Shown piece after piece: positions 11,691-23,268 of a DNA stretch of 64,000 bases. The stretch's first letter is position 1. Each line of letters begins with the position of its first letter. The notes beneath the pieces are model-generated. The model was given only the letters and a program-made list of their open reading frames with translations, had not been told where the DNA came from and ran no database searches. The position numbers and the translations under genes are program-made. The stretch is taken from positions 2,030,200 to 2,094,199 of the forward strand of contig JAAOMT010000009.1 in the NCBI GenBank assembly GCA_016748015.1, read 5' to 3'. This stretch comes from Geosiphon pyriformis (Eukaryota > Glomeromycota > Glomeromycetes > Archaeosporales > Geosiphonaceae).

Positions 11691-13494
11691 AGTATGGAAT
11701 TGTGATGGAGTTTGCTGAACATGGAGATATGCGAAAATATTTATCAACAAATTTTTATTCTACAAGTTGGCAAACGAAATTATTTATAGCAAATGATATA
11801 GCTTCTGGACTTTCACAAATTCATTCTTCTAGTATGGTTCATCGTGACCTACACTCGGGCAACATCCTACAGTTTTTGTAACTACTAGAATTTGTGACCT
11901 CGGATTATGTCAACCTACAAACAATGAAGTAACAACAGTGGCATCAGTAAAAAAGATATATGAAGTGATTCCATACATTCCACCAGAAGTTTTAAGAGGA
12001 GAAAAGTTTACAACAGCTGGTGATATTTATAGTTATGAAATGTTATTATTATGGGAATTAGCAACAGGAAAACCTCCTTTTCATGATCGTTCTCATGATA
12101 ATATTCTTATAATTGATATTCTTTATAATGGTATTAGACCTAAGATTACCTCCCCACTTATTCCACCTTCAATTGCTAAAATTGTGGTAAAGTGTTGGTA
12201 TGTTAATCCTGAAAATCGTCCTACTGCCAGAGAAGTTAAGGATCAGTTTCAGGAACTTAAGAACATGTATTGAAGGTTTATGTATGGGCCCCTTATCAAA
12301 GAGTCTAAAATTCAAATTGCAGAGTTTTTAGAATAAAGAAAATACTTAATAGAAATAGTAAAGAACGAATCGATAAGGTCAACACCCATTCATCCAGGAG
12401 CAGTTTATACTAGTCGTCTTTTAACTGTACAGATGGTTGATTTTTCTAAAGGTTAGTTTATTTAATTTAAACTAATTAATTCATTAATTTATTTTACTAT
12501 ACATTATATATATCAAAAATATTTACTTTACTTTACTTTATTTTACTTTACTTTACTTTACTTTACTTTACTTTACTTTACTTTACTTTACTTTACTTTA
12601 CTTTACTTTACTTTACTTTACTTTACTTTACTTTACTTTATATAAGAATTAATGTATTTGCCTGAAAGTAAGAAATTACATCTATCATTAATCATTAATG
12701 AAATTTATCCTCTTGTTTAACTCTTATTTATTTATTTTATTATAAATTATATTTACATAACTCTTAATGGATTTAGAAAGTAATTTCTCAAAGGCAGAGT
12801 AAGATTTAAGTGGGTTTTTTTTCAAGTTAATTTAAACCTGAATAAAATAAAATATCAATAAATTAACAGTTATGTTATTAAAATTGATAACAAGAATAGA
12901 CCAAGTGATATTTTTTTTGGATCACATAAAGTTTTTTTTTTATAAACAATCAAATATAAAAATTATTATATACAATATTAAAAACATAAAACAAAACAGT
13001 TTATTATTATTATTAAATAACACACATATAGAGTATTTGTATTTACAATAAAATGTCAAACTATTGTTTAAAAATGAAATTAATTTGGAAAATAATTAAA
13101 ATAAAATTATTTATTGCAATTATAAAATTTAATTTGTTCAATCATCTTTCAAACAGTTTAAAAATAAAACTTGACAAATTACCATGGGATAAATGATAGG
13201 AGCATTTTCAAATAAGAATCACAAAAGTCGAGCGACCAAACTACAAATATCAATCACGTCAATTGGATTATTTTTATGTTTTTAAAGGTGTCAAGTATTT
13301 TAGTTCAATTAGTAAATATAATCTTTTGGAATTTTGTCAAACACTGATTTCAAGGTTTGTTGCATTTTCTCTTTCTTTTAATAACTATTTATTCTATAGA
13401 TAGTAATGAATTAGAAAGTTTGAGTTTGACTCCTCGAGTTTTTGAAAAAAGTTGGCGAGGAAATTTTTCAGCATCAGTAGAGAATATATATTAA
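11691..13494 (+). pseudogene. Broken TKL-type protein kinase
   Basis: Homologous to the large fungal TKL-like kinase family. The C-lobe begins VMEFAEHGDMRKYL; the catalytic loop HRDLHSGNIL is intact near 11842-11870, and ICDLGLC follows after a frameshift near 11880. The activation segment reads YEVIPYIPPEVL, then GDIYSYEMLLLWELATGKPPF and CWYVNPENRPTA. The frame has stops at 12271-12273 and about 12333. The family's C-terminal tail persists beyond them (HPGAVYTSRLL near 12390), and a last exon ends at 13494 after an intron carrying a TTTAC array. No N-lobe was found upstream. A frameshift, two stops and the missing ATP-binding lobe make it a pseudogene, although its catalytic motifs look normal. 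Confidence 0.8.
12521..12643. repeat. (TTTAC)n pentanucleotide microsatellite
   Basis: More than 20 near-perfect TTTAC units within the apparent last intron of the kinase pseudogene. Confidence 0.95.
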
Positions 13495-14818
13495 GATTTG
13501 TTGGGGCATATGTATAAGATGTTGGGTTTATTAAAATCTATATTAAGTTTTTTGTACTATTCAAAATTACAATAAATAAGTTTACTATTTTAATTTCTTA
13601 TATTAAAGCTATTGCTTTTTTAATTTTTTAATTTGTAATAATTTTAAATATTACAATTAAAACAAAAATAACTTTTTTGAAATTTTATTTATACAAATTG
13701 TTTCAATTAATTAAGTCTGTGATTTATTTCATTAACTTTTTAATAAACCAGATTTTACAATAAACAAAAATATCTTTGGTTAATCAATAATCTTGTAAAA
13801 ACTTCCAAAAATTTAAAGATTAAAAACAGTAAAAAAAATTTAAATTATAATTAAATGATTTTATTAAAAATGTTAATTATTTAAATTGTAATTAAATAAT
13901 TTTATTAAAAATTTTAATTATTTAAATTATTGTATTGGTAAGATAAAAGCACAAAATTTGTTTTTTTATTCAATTTAAAATAGTTTCAATTAGTTTAAAT
14001 GGTTAATTATATGCTGTTAATATAATTTACATATAATATATGATAATTACTGTTGTATAATAATAATATTTAATAGTTAAATTACACTTATAAACAGAAA
14101 ATAACTTTTTGAGTTGTTTGATGCTGAATGTAAAAAAAAAAATTAAAATTAATTAATAGTTTAAAATTTATTTTGTCACATTATAAACTAATAACATTAA
14201 AAATTAATTAGTTATTAATTCAATTAACTTTAAAAATAAACTAATAATAAATTTATAATAAATTACAATTATTAAATTTTAATTTTAAACTAAACATAAT
14301 ATTTTTTATAATTGGATATTATTCAAAAGATAATAAATTTGCAAATTCAAACAATAAATTTTAAAAACTTGTAACATATAATTATCACAAAAAAAATTCT
14401 AAACAAAAATTTGATGCTTTTTATTAACAGTATTTAAACAGAAATTAATTATTTCTATTGACAAAATTATTTATTTTTATTAATTAAAATAATTAAGTCT
14501 AAATTTTTATGTTTTATTCAAATCTTAATTAATAAATTTTATATTATTTTTAATGTTTTTAAATCACTTTTTTTTTATTAGATTAAATTATTTTTAAAAT
14601 GCTCAAAATTTTCTTATATATTAGTTTTAAAATGTTATTTTTTAAACAAAAACAAATATTATAATACATGATTAATAAATTTAGAAATATACATTAATTT
14701 TTAAATTTTAAAACTTTTATCTTTCTTTTTTAACGCTATAAATTAAAGAAATATTTATTACATTTATCGTAAAAAAAAAATTTAATATAAAAAATAATTA
14801 TATACTGATTTTATTATA
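13495..14818. other. Extremely AT-rich gene-free block
   Basis: About 1.3 kb of very AT-rich sequence with short A and T runs. No exon, repeat array or RNA gene is visible. Confidence 0.5.
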
Positions 14819-15043
14819 TACATACAGGGGGGTATAAAAAGTATTGGACACTTAATATAATATATAAAAAAGGCAATATATAGTAATACCATTACCAATT
14901 TAAGCCATAATTTTTTTTATAATTACTTATAGTTATAATCTACAAATCAATATAAATCGTGTCCTTGTAAAACACAACAGTGGATCATACGCGTATATAT
15001 AAAATATCAAACATTCTTGTCGTGAAAAAATTTACCGCATCAA

Positions 15044-15912
15044 ATGTGTCTTGGAAAAGAACTTTCTGAATACCAAAAAGGAGGGATTATTTCAGCAATA
15101 AAGTTAGGACATACAAACAGTGAGATTTCCACGACTATTGGATGTTCACGTTCTTCTGTAATACGTGTANNNNNNNNNNNNNNNNNNNNNNNNNNNNNNN
15201 NNNNNNNNNNNNNNNNNNNNNNNNNNNNNNNNNNNNNNNNNNNNNNNNNNNNNNNNNNNNNNNAGAAAAACATTTACAATGGGCTTGTACTTATGAAAAT
15301 TGGACAGTAGAAAATTTTAAACAAGTTGTTTGGTCAGATGAATCTACATATACACAATTTAGGACTACAGGATTTGGACGTGTATGGCGTAAACCTTCCA
15401 AAGAGTTTCATAAGAATTGTATTGCAGCCACAGTTAGAAAAAGCTTTGGTCGCATGTTTGGGGGATGTTTTTCATGGGTTGGTTTGGGTCCTTTAGTTCC
15501 TTTGATTGGTCATATTACTGGAGTTATACACCGCAAAACCTTGGCTAATTATGCAATTCCTACGGTAAAACTTCATGCAAAAAAAACTAAAAAAAAGTTT
15601 TTTTTTCAGGAAGACAATGCACCAATCCATACATCAAAAGTCGCGCGTTCTTTTCTTACCTCTTTAAATGTTGAATTACTTCCTTGGCCAACACAAAGTC
15701 CTGATATTACTCCAATAGAAAATCTTTGGTCATATATTGAAGTTAAAATTTGTCAACGTAATTCACAACCCTCAAATATTGTACAATTGGAACGGTAGGT
15801 TAAGGAAGAATGGGATGCGATACTTGTAAATTACTATTGTAATTTAATCAAGTCTATGCCACGTCGAGTTCAAGCTATTCTTGAAGCAAATGGGGGTCAA
15901 ACAAAATACTAA
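15044..15912 (+). pseudogene. Tc1-type DD34E transposase, interrupted
   Basis: The N-terminus carries a helix-turn-helix (GHTNSEISTTIGCSRSSVIRV) and is cut by an assembly gap. The catalytic core follows in another frame relative to the N run. Catalytic Asp 1 is in VVWSDEST, Asp 2 in FFQEDNAPIHTS, and the Glu in DITPIENLW, with 34 residues between the last two. One in-frame TAG at 15796-15798 interrupts the C-terminus, which otherwise continues in frame as VKEEWDAIL to a TAA at 15910. Family transposases have more residues across the gap than 94 nt allows, so the N run is probably a placeholder and the frame change is an assembly effect. Only the TAG is a clear lesion. The enzyme would cut and paste its own element at TA. 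Confidence 0.85.
15170..15263. other. Assembly gap (94 Ns)
   Basis: Unknown bases inside the transposase gene. The flanking coding frames do not agree across it, so the true length probably differs from 94. Confidence 1.
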
Positions 15913-16014
15913 CATGTATTTTAATATAATAATAAAAAATTAACGATTCATAAGTTAGTTCTTTTATATAACATATTATAAAAGTGTCCAATACTTTTTA
16001 TACCCCCCTGTATG

Positions 16015-17180
16015 TAATTTTGTATTTGATATATTTGTGTATTTTATTTTTCTATAAAATTTAAACTTTTATACTTTGTATTATCTCATATTTTTTATTA
16101 TGCTTTAACAAAATGTCGTCTTTTTACTATTTATACTAATAGCAAAATCTATTCTAATATGAATTTAATAAGTTTTTTAATTAATTTTCTATTCAATATT
16201 ATAAATTATATTAATTAAATTTAAATATTACTATTTTGGCATTTTAACTATTTGGTTAACCATTTTATTTTCAAAACAATTTAAATAAGTCTTAATTTTG
16301 ATTTGATTGAAATTTGATTTTTTTTTTGTTAATAAAGTCTATAACGGTATTTTTTACTTATTTGTTAACAAATGTGTCTATAGTTTGCTTTGTTGTCTGT
16401 TTGATTATCTTATTAATTAATATGTTCAAAAATTTGGGTATCAAAATATTAAATCTCCTATCCCAAATTTGGTTTGCTATTATACTATTTAAAAGTTATG
16501 GGTTACTTCTTTAATTTGACAAAGTTTAATTATTGTGTTTCCATTTTTGAGTCTATGAGGAATTTATAATATGTTTCTTTTAATATTTGAGATATTATGC
16601 ATATTTAAGTCAAAAAATTGATTCTCCGCCAAATAAGTAAAATTTTTTCGTTAATCCTATCTTCGGATTAACAAGAATGACCATGTAAAAATATGAATTA
16701 TCAATCCTGGGTTTTATCAAAGTCTTGGTCTATCTTTCCTGTTTCAAAGTAAATTTCAAACCCAAATTTTAATTTAATCTTCTAATGCTTTAAAGTTTAA
16801 AAAACGCATAAAGCAATTTTTTTACCCACAAAAAGTTGGTTTAAGTTTAAGAATGCATTCTTTAATAAGTAAAAACTCAATAAATCATACCATCTTTATT
16901 TTTGAAATAACACACACTAAAAAATTTTATTAGTTGATAAAAAATCATTCGAATGAATATTATTTTACTAAATTAACTTCTCAAACTAAATTAACTTTTT
17001 TCTTTGATTACAATGTTTGGATATAATATTATATTTCATATTTACAATATTTTTAATCGGTTTAAGATTCAACCATTTTCATTTTTATCAACTCCTTTTT
17101 CCTCTAAAAATAAAGATTTTGAATAATTGGGTTCTTGAAACTCGAAAATATCAAATTTAATCAACCTAGGGGGGAAATAA
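16015..17180. other. AT-rich intergenic region
   Basis: Between the Tc1 element and the 3' end of the first RBR gene. No exon recognised; the short open frame near 16314-16514 is hydrophobic and low-complexity. Confidence 0.45.
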
Positions 17181-19447
17181 TTAGTTAAGATTATTCGAAT
17201 GAAATTTGCAATCAACTGTGTGCTGATCATTTCCAAGCCGACGGATGGTATTATAATCAGCTAAACATCTAAGATGAAAAGATACTTATTATGAAGCGCG
17301 AAAAAGAAAGACAAGAGTCGATGTAAGAAAAAACTTACTGCCAACAAAATTCATATCCACATCCCGGCGCACGGCATGTCATATGTTCACAGCCGCCATC
17401 CTTTTCGATCTTACTTTTACATTTGGGACACGTTTTTGTATTCAATTGAATCAATTCATTACTAGCTTGTTCACCTCGCCTTTCTTCCTCGGCACGTTCA
17501 CGTTCTTGACGAGCACGTTCTTGTGCTTCAGCTTCTTCTTTTTCGTGCCGTAAAATTTCTTGTCTTGCTGCTTCACGTTCACGGGCTTCAGTAGCTTGCC
17601 TTTCTTTTTCTTCAGCTTCCTCACGTTGTAAGAATCTCTGGTTGGCAAGTTCATTAGCTTCCTGTTCAGCTAAGTATGCCTCTCGAATTTTTTTACACTC
17701 TGTGCACCCAAGGTTTTGGCTTATTGGCAGATCATGCTGAGCGCAAGATTTTTGGCCGCATGCTTTGCATACCATGATTGGCGCGTCATCTATAATTGTG
17801 AATAAGTAAATTTGACAAAATGACAAAAAATTGAACGTCTCCTTTTACCTCCTTCAAAATGTATCTGTCCAGCTTTACAATTCGGATTCTTGCACCACCG
17901 AAAATCTTCCATCTGAGAAAGTACTGAATTTACAGATAGTTGATGGAACCTGCCATGCACAATCAATTTGGTATTTTTAAGTTAAAAATAATAAACTTTT
18001 AAAAAGAATTAGCACCACTTCTTAATGCACATAATTTACCTGTCCAATGTCCCACTATCAACAAATCGTCGCACGTCAAAATCTTGCATGATAATTTTAC
18101 AGTTCTCACCAGGACAAACGATCCGAAAATTGCCTTTATCTGAAAGTTCGTGCTGAATATGGGTCCTCACGCACTCGCGACACACATTATCCTCATGGGT
18201 ACATTCAATGGTGACTGGTAAGAATTGATTGGTTGGGAATTCATCAGTACAAATGATGCATTCATGGAGTTTCGAGAGGACGATAGATTCGTAGTTAGCA
18301 GGCTTTACAACAGGGTTTGCTTTGATTGGTTGAACTTTTACTATAGGCTCATTCGATTGTTGAAATTGTATTTCTATTGGGATTTCTTGACCTTTCCCCT
18401 TATTCGATTTTGGAATTTTGCTATCATCATCACTTGTGGATTCATATTGGCTTTCTTCCTCCTCTCTTAGTCTTTCTACAAGATCTTTATCACAACCAAG
18501 ACAAGGTAAGCTACTCTCAATAATCTGATTATGCAAGATGCATGAGATTTGACCGCATTTTTCGCATGTTAGGAAAGGTGATTCTAAATCTACTATAAAA
18601 TTGAAACTTTCATTATATATATGAAGAACCAAGAAACAAGCCAAATTGAACACAAGTAACCTACTACTGGGATCATAAAACTGTTCAGTGTGACAATTAA
18701 CATTTGGGCACATCAACAATAGAAGTTCGGAATTTCCAAAAAGTTTTCTGAAGTGGTAATCGTCCTCTTCGTCATTTTCCGAGGTTTCATCGTCTTCGTA
18801 TAAATATGAAATTCTTTTTGAAGATGAACCTGATAATCTTTCTTGAAAACTACTTGAAGCCATTGGCATTACATTAAAATGAGGAATTTTGATTGGGAAC
18901 ATTGTAATTTGATTAGGCATCTGATTTTCCTCCATTGACTTGGTTGAATTTGAAAAGCATTTATCGCAAGGATAACCGCTCTCAATTTTTTGATCATGAA
19001 TTATGCACGATTTTTGGCCACATGAAACACATGTCATGAGTGGGGATGCTTCTTCAAATCGAAAAGGAGACCAAATATTTTTTCAATTTAGTACTTGATC
19101 TTGTTTGGTGTAAAAGCAATCAAATTTTTTTTAAAGTGTTACCTCCATCTTCGTGAATTTGGCCAGATTTGCATGCTAAATTTGGGCACCATTTGAATCC
19201 TGGTATCTGCGAAAAAACGTCTTGTTCCTCATCAGTAATATCTTCATCGTTTGTAGATTTCTCCTTCGCCTGATCTTGAGAAATTAACAAACGTTGAAAG
19301 CTAAAAATCAAATCAAGGAATATTTTCAAATTTAAAATCAGGACCTGATTTATGATATATATCAATTAAATTTTAGAAAATTGCTTTGAACCTCTCGAAA
19401 AAAGAATCATATGAAGTTTTTTTAATTTCCAGTGGAGAGCGATTCAT
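17181..19447 (-). CDS. RBR-type E3 ubiquitin ligase 1 (multi-IBR, short N-terminus)
   Basis: Seven exons on the minus strand: 19447-19392, 19300-19143, 19051-18665, 18592-18040, 17949-17849, 17789-17339, 17268-17181; 597 residues with consistent phases. Domain order: IBR ([19 protein letters not shown], then [15 protein letters not shown]); a second IBR ([23 protein letters not shown]); RING1 ([10 protein letters not shown] ... [18 protein letters not shown]); a third IBR ([18 protein letters not shown]); a Glu/Arg-rich helix of about 80 residues; and RING2 with GGCEHMTC, which holds the ubiquitin-accepting Cys, ending in CLADYN and H-x3-C. RBR ligases pass ubiquitin from E2 to this Cys and then to substrate. 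The first exon encodes only 19 residues, where the paralogues have a RING-like domain; that short exon and its GTTCAA donor are the least certain part. The 72-nt intron at 18593-18664 contains no stop, so retention is possible. Confidence 0.8.
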
Positions 19448-20640
19448 ATTAGAACGTTTTTTAAGAAATATGTGAGTTTAAAAGTGGGTTTGGCAGGAAT
19501 AAAATTTCTTCCGAAGGATTACAAGCCTCTATGATGTTTGATACGATTTTCGAGGAAGACTAAAATTTCCCAGTTTGTTTATTTTAGCAAAATGAGAATA
19601 TTATTCAAAAAAAAAACTTTAAGAATATTTTTGCAAAAGATTTTATACCACAAGTCTTCAAAGAAACTGTTGTAGACAAACCTGTGTAAATGCTAATTTA
19701 CACCCACACATAATAATGATCTGCGTTGCAACAAAGAACAAATATAATACTATTTAACAATGTGCATAGAAGTGCATCGCTCTAAACGAAACTGGTTTTG
19801 GATGGTTTTAAAACAAGATTTTGACCTGTGCCTCACTTTCTATGTCATTCCATGTGATTTTGCTGATATGTAAATCTATCTAGACATATATGAAATAAAA
19901 ACATATGATTATTTTCTTGAATATTTTACTATGTGGCAAAAATGTTGTTTTGATATAAATCTTGAATTAAATTAATGTAATCTTATATTTAACTTTTTAT
20001 TTTTATTTGAATATTATTAATAATTAATAATATTGATATAAAATATGTTATTAATTTAATATTTTTTAATATTTAAATTTTTAATGTGAATTGTATTTAC
20101 AATAATAATAAGTGTGTTATATATTACAATTGTTAAAATATAAAATTATCTTAAAATAATTGTTTTTACTAAATTTACATTTAATAGATTTTTTTAAGAT
20201 TAAAAACAATACTTTAATAGTTTGTAATTAATAAGTTGTATATGATCTGCAATCAAACTACTATTTATAAAAATTTGATATTATTTCTTAAAAATATTTA
20301 GCTAAATAAAAATTTAATTAATAATTCAATATTGTTTAATTATGAACTTTATTAATTTTATTAATAAAAAAAATTTTTGTTAAAATTATTAATTGAAACA
20401 ATTCAAAAATATTTCGTTCTGAATGATAACACGAATCAGCCTTATTGATTAGGCATTGTTAAAGGGAAAAATGCATCCAATAAAGCATTTTTTTAAGTTG
20501 TTCGTGTAATCTTTCTTGTTTTGCGATTCACCATGTCCAAAAATAGCATTGGATTCACGGATAAAAAATCCAAATGAATTAATAATGCAGACGTATAACT
20601 TTTGTCGTATCCAAAAAATCGCCTAATAGAGTTGTCAAGT
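19448..20640. other. AT-rich intergenic region upstream of RBR gene 1
   Basis: I looked here for the missing N-terminal RING-like domain of RBR gene 1 and found none. The rest is AT-rich sequence without repeats of note. Confidence 0.45.
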
Positions 20641-20670
20641 TATATTATTCTTATGTTTTAAGGAGAATGC

Positions 20671-20803
20671 TAATAACTTGTTATTTTTGCAGATGGAATT
20701 ATCCAAGTACTTGTAAATGCGAACTACACGTTCAATAAAATGGTTGTCAATCTTGCCAAAAACTTTTGTGTGTAAAAGGTTTACGAACGCTAGAATCAAT
20801 AGA
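20671..20803 (-). pseudogene. TnpB/Fanzor-like fragment
   Basis: Two overlapping minus-strand frames read SIDSSVRKPFTH, then GKIDNHFIERVVRIYKYLD. Together they resemble the RuvC-like start of TnpB/Fanzor proteins, where an Asp-Pro-Gly-Val-Arg strand is followed by a G-K and an R-x-x-x-L-D helix. A frameshift near 20755 separates them. It lies just downstream of the recombinase relic in the tnpA-tnpB order of IS607 elements. The rest of TnpB, including the zinc finger, is not recognisable. The call rests on short motifs and on position. Confidence 0.5.
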
Positions 20804-20879
20804 GACTGCATGAATAGAGCCATTCGCTTGGGTTTCGTCAAACTGTTTTTGTCCAGACAAACTTCTAATCATTAACTTT

Positions 20880-21165
20880 CTTTCCCTGCATGCGACAGAT
20901 AAAAGCTCTGTTAATGGTAAGATGTCTTGTAAAAGTTCATGCTTGTCAAAGAGAACCATGAGTTTTGGAGGAAAAGACCATTTCGCCGCTTGTTAGTTCA
21001 AATAGGGTCTTAAGTTCTGATCGTTTGAAATTGATACTTTAACCGAGATCGCTGAGTTCATAGGTTGAAAATCGAAAAAGAGATTACTTTTGTCGCTTGA
21101 GATCCTCTTTTTGCTTTGCACTAGAGACACGGGCGTAAAAGTAATTTTTATTGGTAATAGAGGTG
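20880..21165 (-). pseudogene. IS607-like serine recombinase (TnpA) relic
   Basis: On the minus strand near 21150-21087 the frame reads NYFYARVSSAKQKEDLKRQ, the signature of IS607-type serine recombinases; the first Ser of RVSS is the nucleophile. Past a stop and shift come YELSDLG, INFKRSELKTLFEL and, near 20930-20870, ELLQDIL and RAFICRMQGKK. In intact proteins these are the D-I-G-S-G-I-N-F-K-R, L-K-x-L-L-E-L and C-terminal helix segments. At least one in-frame stop and several shifts break the frame, and the N-terminal helix-turn-helix is not visible. IS607-like elements are prokaryotic in origin and are known in giant viruses and some eukaryotes, so this is a horizontally acquired relic. 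Confidence 0.82.
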
Positions 21166-21289
21166 GTAGAGGCTGCGGTGACAATGATATCAGCGTTCCG
21201 AGAAGTTAACTCAGGGAAGAGAGAGATAAAAAGAGAAAAAGGTGGGGTATTGATTTTCGTAATTTTGAAAGAGAATATATATAACATAC

Positions 21290-22050
21290 AAAGATATAGT
21301 TTAAAGTCAGAAAAATCATAAATTTACTTGTAAAAATTACTTCAATATTTATTATTACTATCGAATGTCTATTTTTTCAGTTTTTGAAATTTTGCTAATT
21401 CCAAAGTTTAAATATAAAATGCACATAATCAAAAATCTTAAGTCAGTCTTTTCGAGATTTTTCAAGATGAAAATTTTATTGCTGGAATTAAAAATTTTGG
21501 AATAATGTTATTTTTGGGTATATATACACAATTAAGTAAAATTTTAATAAAAAAAAATTAATATTTATTCTGACCAATAATCATGGTTTTTGCTATATAT
21601 CAATCTTTTGTTTAATTTAAGCAACACTTAAACTGAAATCTTTTAGATGTAATTAAATTAAACTTAAAATGTAAATTAAAGAGAATTTTAAATTTGTTTG
21701 TTTTGTTATGAATTTACTACAATTTTATATTTAAAAATTTTTATTTGTTCAAAAAAACATTTCAATATATAATAAATTTTTTTTATCCCAAAAAGCTAAA
21801 AAGTTAAATTGTAAAAAATCCTTACCAAATTCTAAATTGTGTAAACATATGCTATTAATTAAAAATGAATATCTCTAAATAAACTTGGGAAGATTACATT
21901 TAGTTACCGATTGTAGTACAAAATATTACCTCAAAACGGTAAACTGATCTGTGCCACTTTTGAGTCAATATAAATCCATGTTATGTCTTTGATCAAGTTT
22001 TTACGCATATATCAAAGAAAAATAAGAAAATCTTTAATTTGCATAACATC
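21290..22050. other. AT-rich intergenic region
   Basis: Promoter side of the Sel1 gene. No further exon or repeat is evident. Confidence 0.4.
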
Positions 22051-22698
22051 ATGAACACTAAAGTGGTTGCCCAGCAAAAAAGCTTCCTTATTTCTTCCTT
22101 TTACACCTTTTTCATCTCACAAACAAAGCTTAATTGGGATAACATAGTTCTCCCTTCTCTCATAGAATGGTTAAAAACTCATTCAATGACATTCAAAGAA
22201 ATATTTGATTCATTGCAACCAATTTCATGTTCAGCCGAAGAAGCATGTATTTTGGGTTTTTTTTATCAGTTTGGACTTGGTACGACACGAAGCTATGAAG
22301 CTTCTTTTAATTGGTACCAAGTGGCAGTCGAAAAAGGCGAACCTTTTGCTTTAATTCAACTCGGTGAATGTTATGAGAGGTCTCGAGGTTGTCAAGAAGA
22401 TAAATCGAAAACTGTCAAGTATTATCAAAAATCTGCAGAACTTGGTCATCCACAAGCTTTTTATAAGTTAGTTGAATATCAAAAAAAGCGGCAACATCAA
22501 CTTATCTGGTTACAAAAGTCGACTGTAAATGGATTTAAGCCTGCAATTGCCACAATGGCCGCGTTATTACTTTGTGGAAATGGAGTTCTTAAGGATAAAC
22601 ATGAAGCGATCAAAATAGTGTTTAAGTATGCTCCTGGAGAAGACAAAGTTGATTTTCGAAGAAAGGTTTTGGAATATTGTTTTAATTCATTTCCATAG
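22051..22698 (+). CDS. Sel1-repeat protein 1
   Basis: Single exon, 215 residues from the first ATG. Sel1-like (TPR-related) helical repeats occupy about 65-200. The clearest has ACILGFFYQFGLGTTRSYEASFNW, followed by GEPFALIQLGECYERSRGCQED and KTVKYYQKSAELGHPQAFYKL. The Gly-x-Gly-x turn and A-x-x-Y/W-Y/W-x-x-A-A helix are typical. No signal peptide or membrane span is seen. Sel1 proteins are scaffolds; in these fungi the family is hugely expanded and often occurs with TKL-like kinases, and a kinase-fold gene lies 0.6 kb downstream in convergent orientation. The substrate or partner cannot be told from sequence. The N-terminal 60 residues are not a known domain. Confidence 0.85.
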   Translation: MNTKVVAQQKSFLISSFYTFFISQTKLNWDNIVLPSLIEWLKTHSMTFKEIFDSLQPISCSAEEACILGFFYQFGLGTTRSYEASFNWYQVAVEKGEPFALIQLGECYERSRGCQEDKSKTVKYYQKSAELGHPQAFYKLVEYQKKRQHQLIWLQKSTVNGFKPAIATMAALLLCGNGVLKDKHEAIKIVFKYAPGEDKVDFRRKVLEYCFNSFP

Positions 22699-23268
22699 TT
22701 TCAGGAAGGGAAAATTAGGCCAAGAAAATATCGTTGATTTGGGAAATAACTATTAAATGCTTGAAACAATTCTTGATCATGAAACCGAAAATTTCAGGAT
22801 GTATTGGTATGAAAGGGATGAAGTTGCCAGGATATTTTTATTATTAATACCCAGACTTCACACTCACTATCATATATAAATTATTGAATCTTATATATTA
22901 AGCAAAAATTTTGAAAAGAATATATTCGGCAAGTTAATTCAGAATCTAAAATTCGGACTGACTAACAACTAGTTATCTTAGAGATTAGAAAAAAATTGGG
23001 TAGAAGATTTCAATCATCTATAACAAGTTGCCCAGTTTGGGTATTACCAATTATACTTCTGTCATTTATTTGAAGTATAAAATTATCTACAAGTATTCAA
23101 GAGGAAATTTTCTTAAAAAAAGAATTTATGTTAAATGATCAATTATTTTTTGGTTGAGAATATCTATTAAAAGGAATTGAATGAGAAAAAATTAATGTAA
23201 CTGAAAAGAGACCCAAAGGAATTATTCTAGTTGAAATATGAATTCAGCGAGTTACAGGGGAACCACGT
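22699..23268. other. Intergenic region between convergent genes
   Basis: About 570 bp between the stop codons of Sel1 gene 1 and the pseudokinase. No coding content seen. Confidence 0.45.

Larger units (their letters stand above)
14821..16014 (+). mobile_element. Tc1/mariner element with perfect inverted repeats
   Basis: The ends are inverted repeats starting CAGGGGGGTATAAAAAG, identical over at least 29 bp (14825-14853 and 15982-16010) and flanked by TA. The inversion extends outward through CATA/TATG, so either TA pair (14823/16011 or 14819/16015) could be the target duplication. Length is about 1.19 kb, normal for Tc1. It encodes a DD34E transposase on the plus strand. Identical ends indicate recent insertion. 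A run of 94 Ns lies inside. Confidence 0.92.

Noticed and set aside
11556-11750. Poly-Ile minus-strand frame and poly-Leu plus-strand lead-in
   Set aside because: Translations of the TTA microsatellite; the real kinase exon begins after the TAG at 11690.
18225-18470. 81-residue plus-strand frame
   Set aside because: Antisense to the RING1 region of RBR gene 1.
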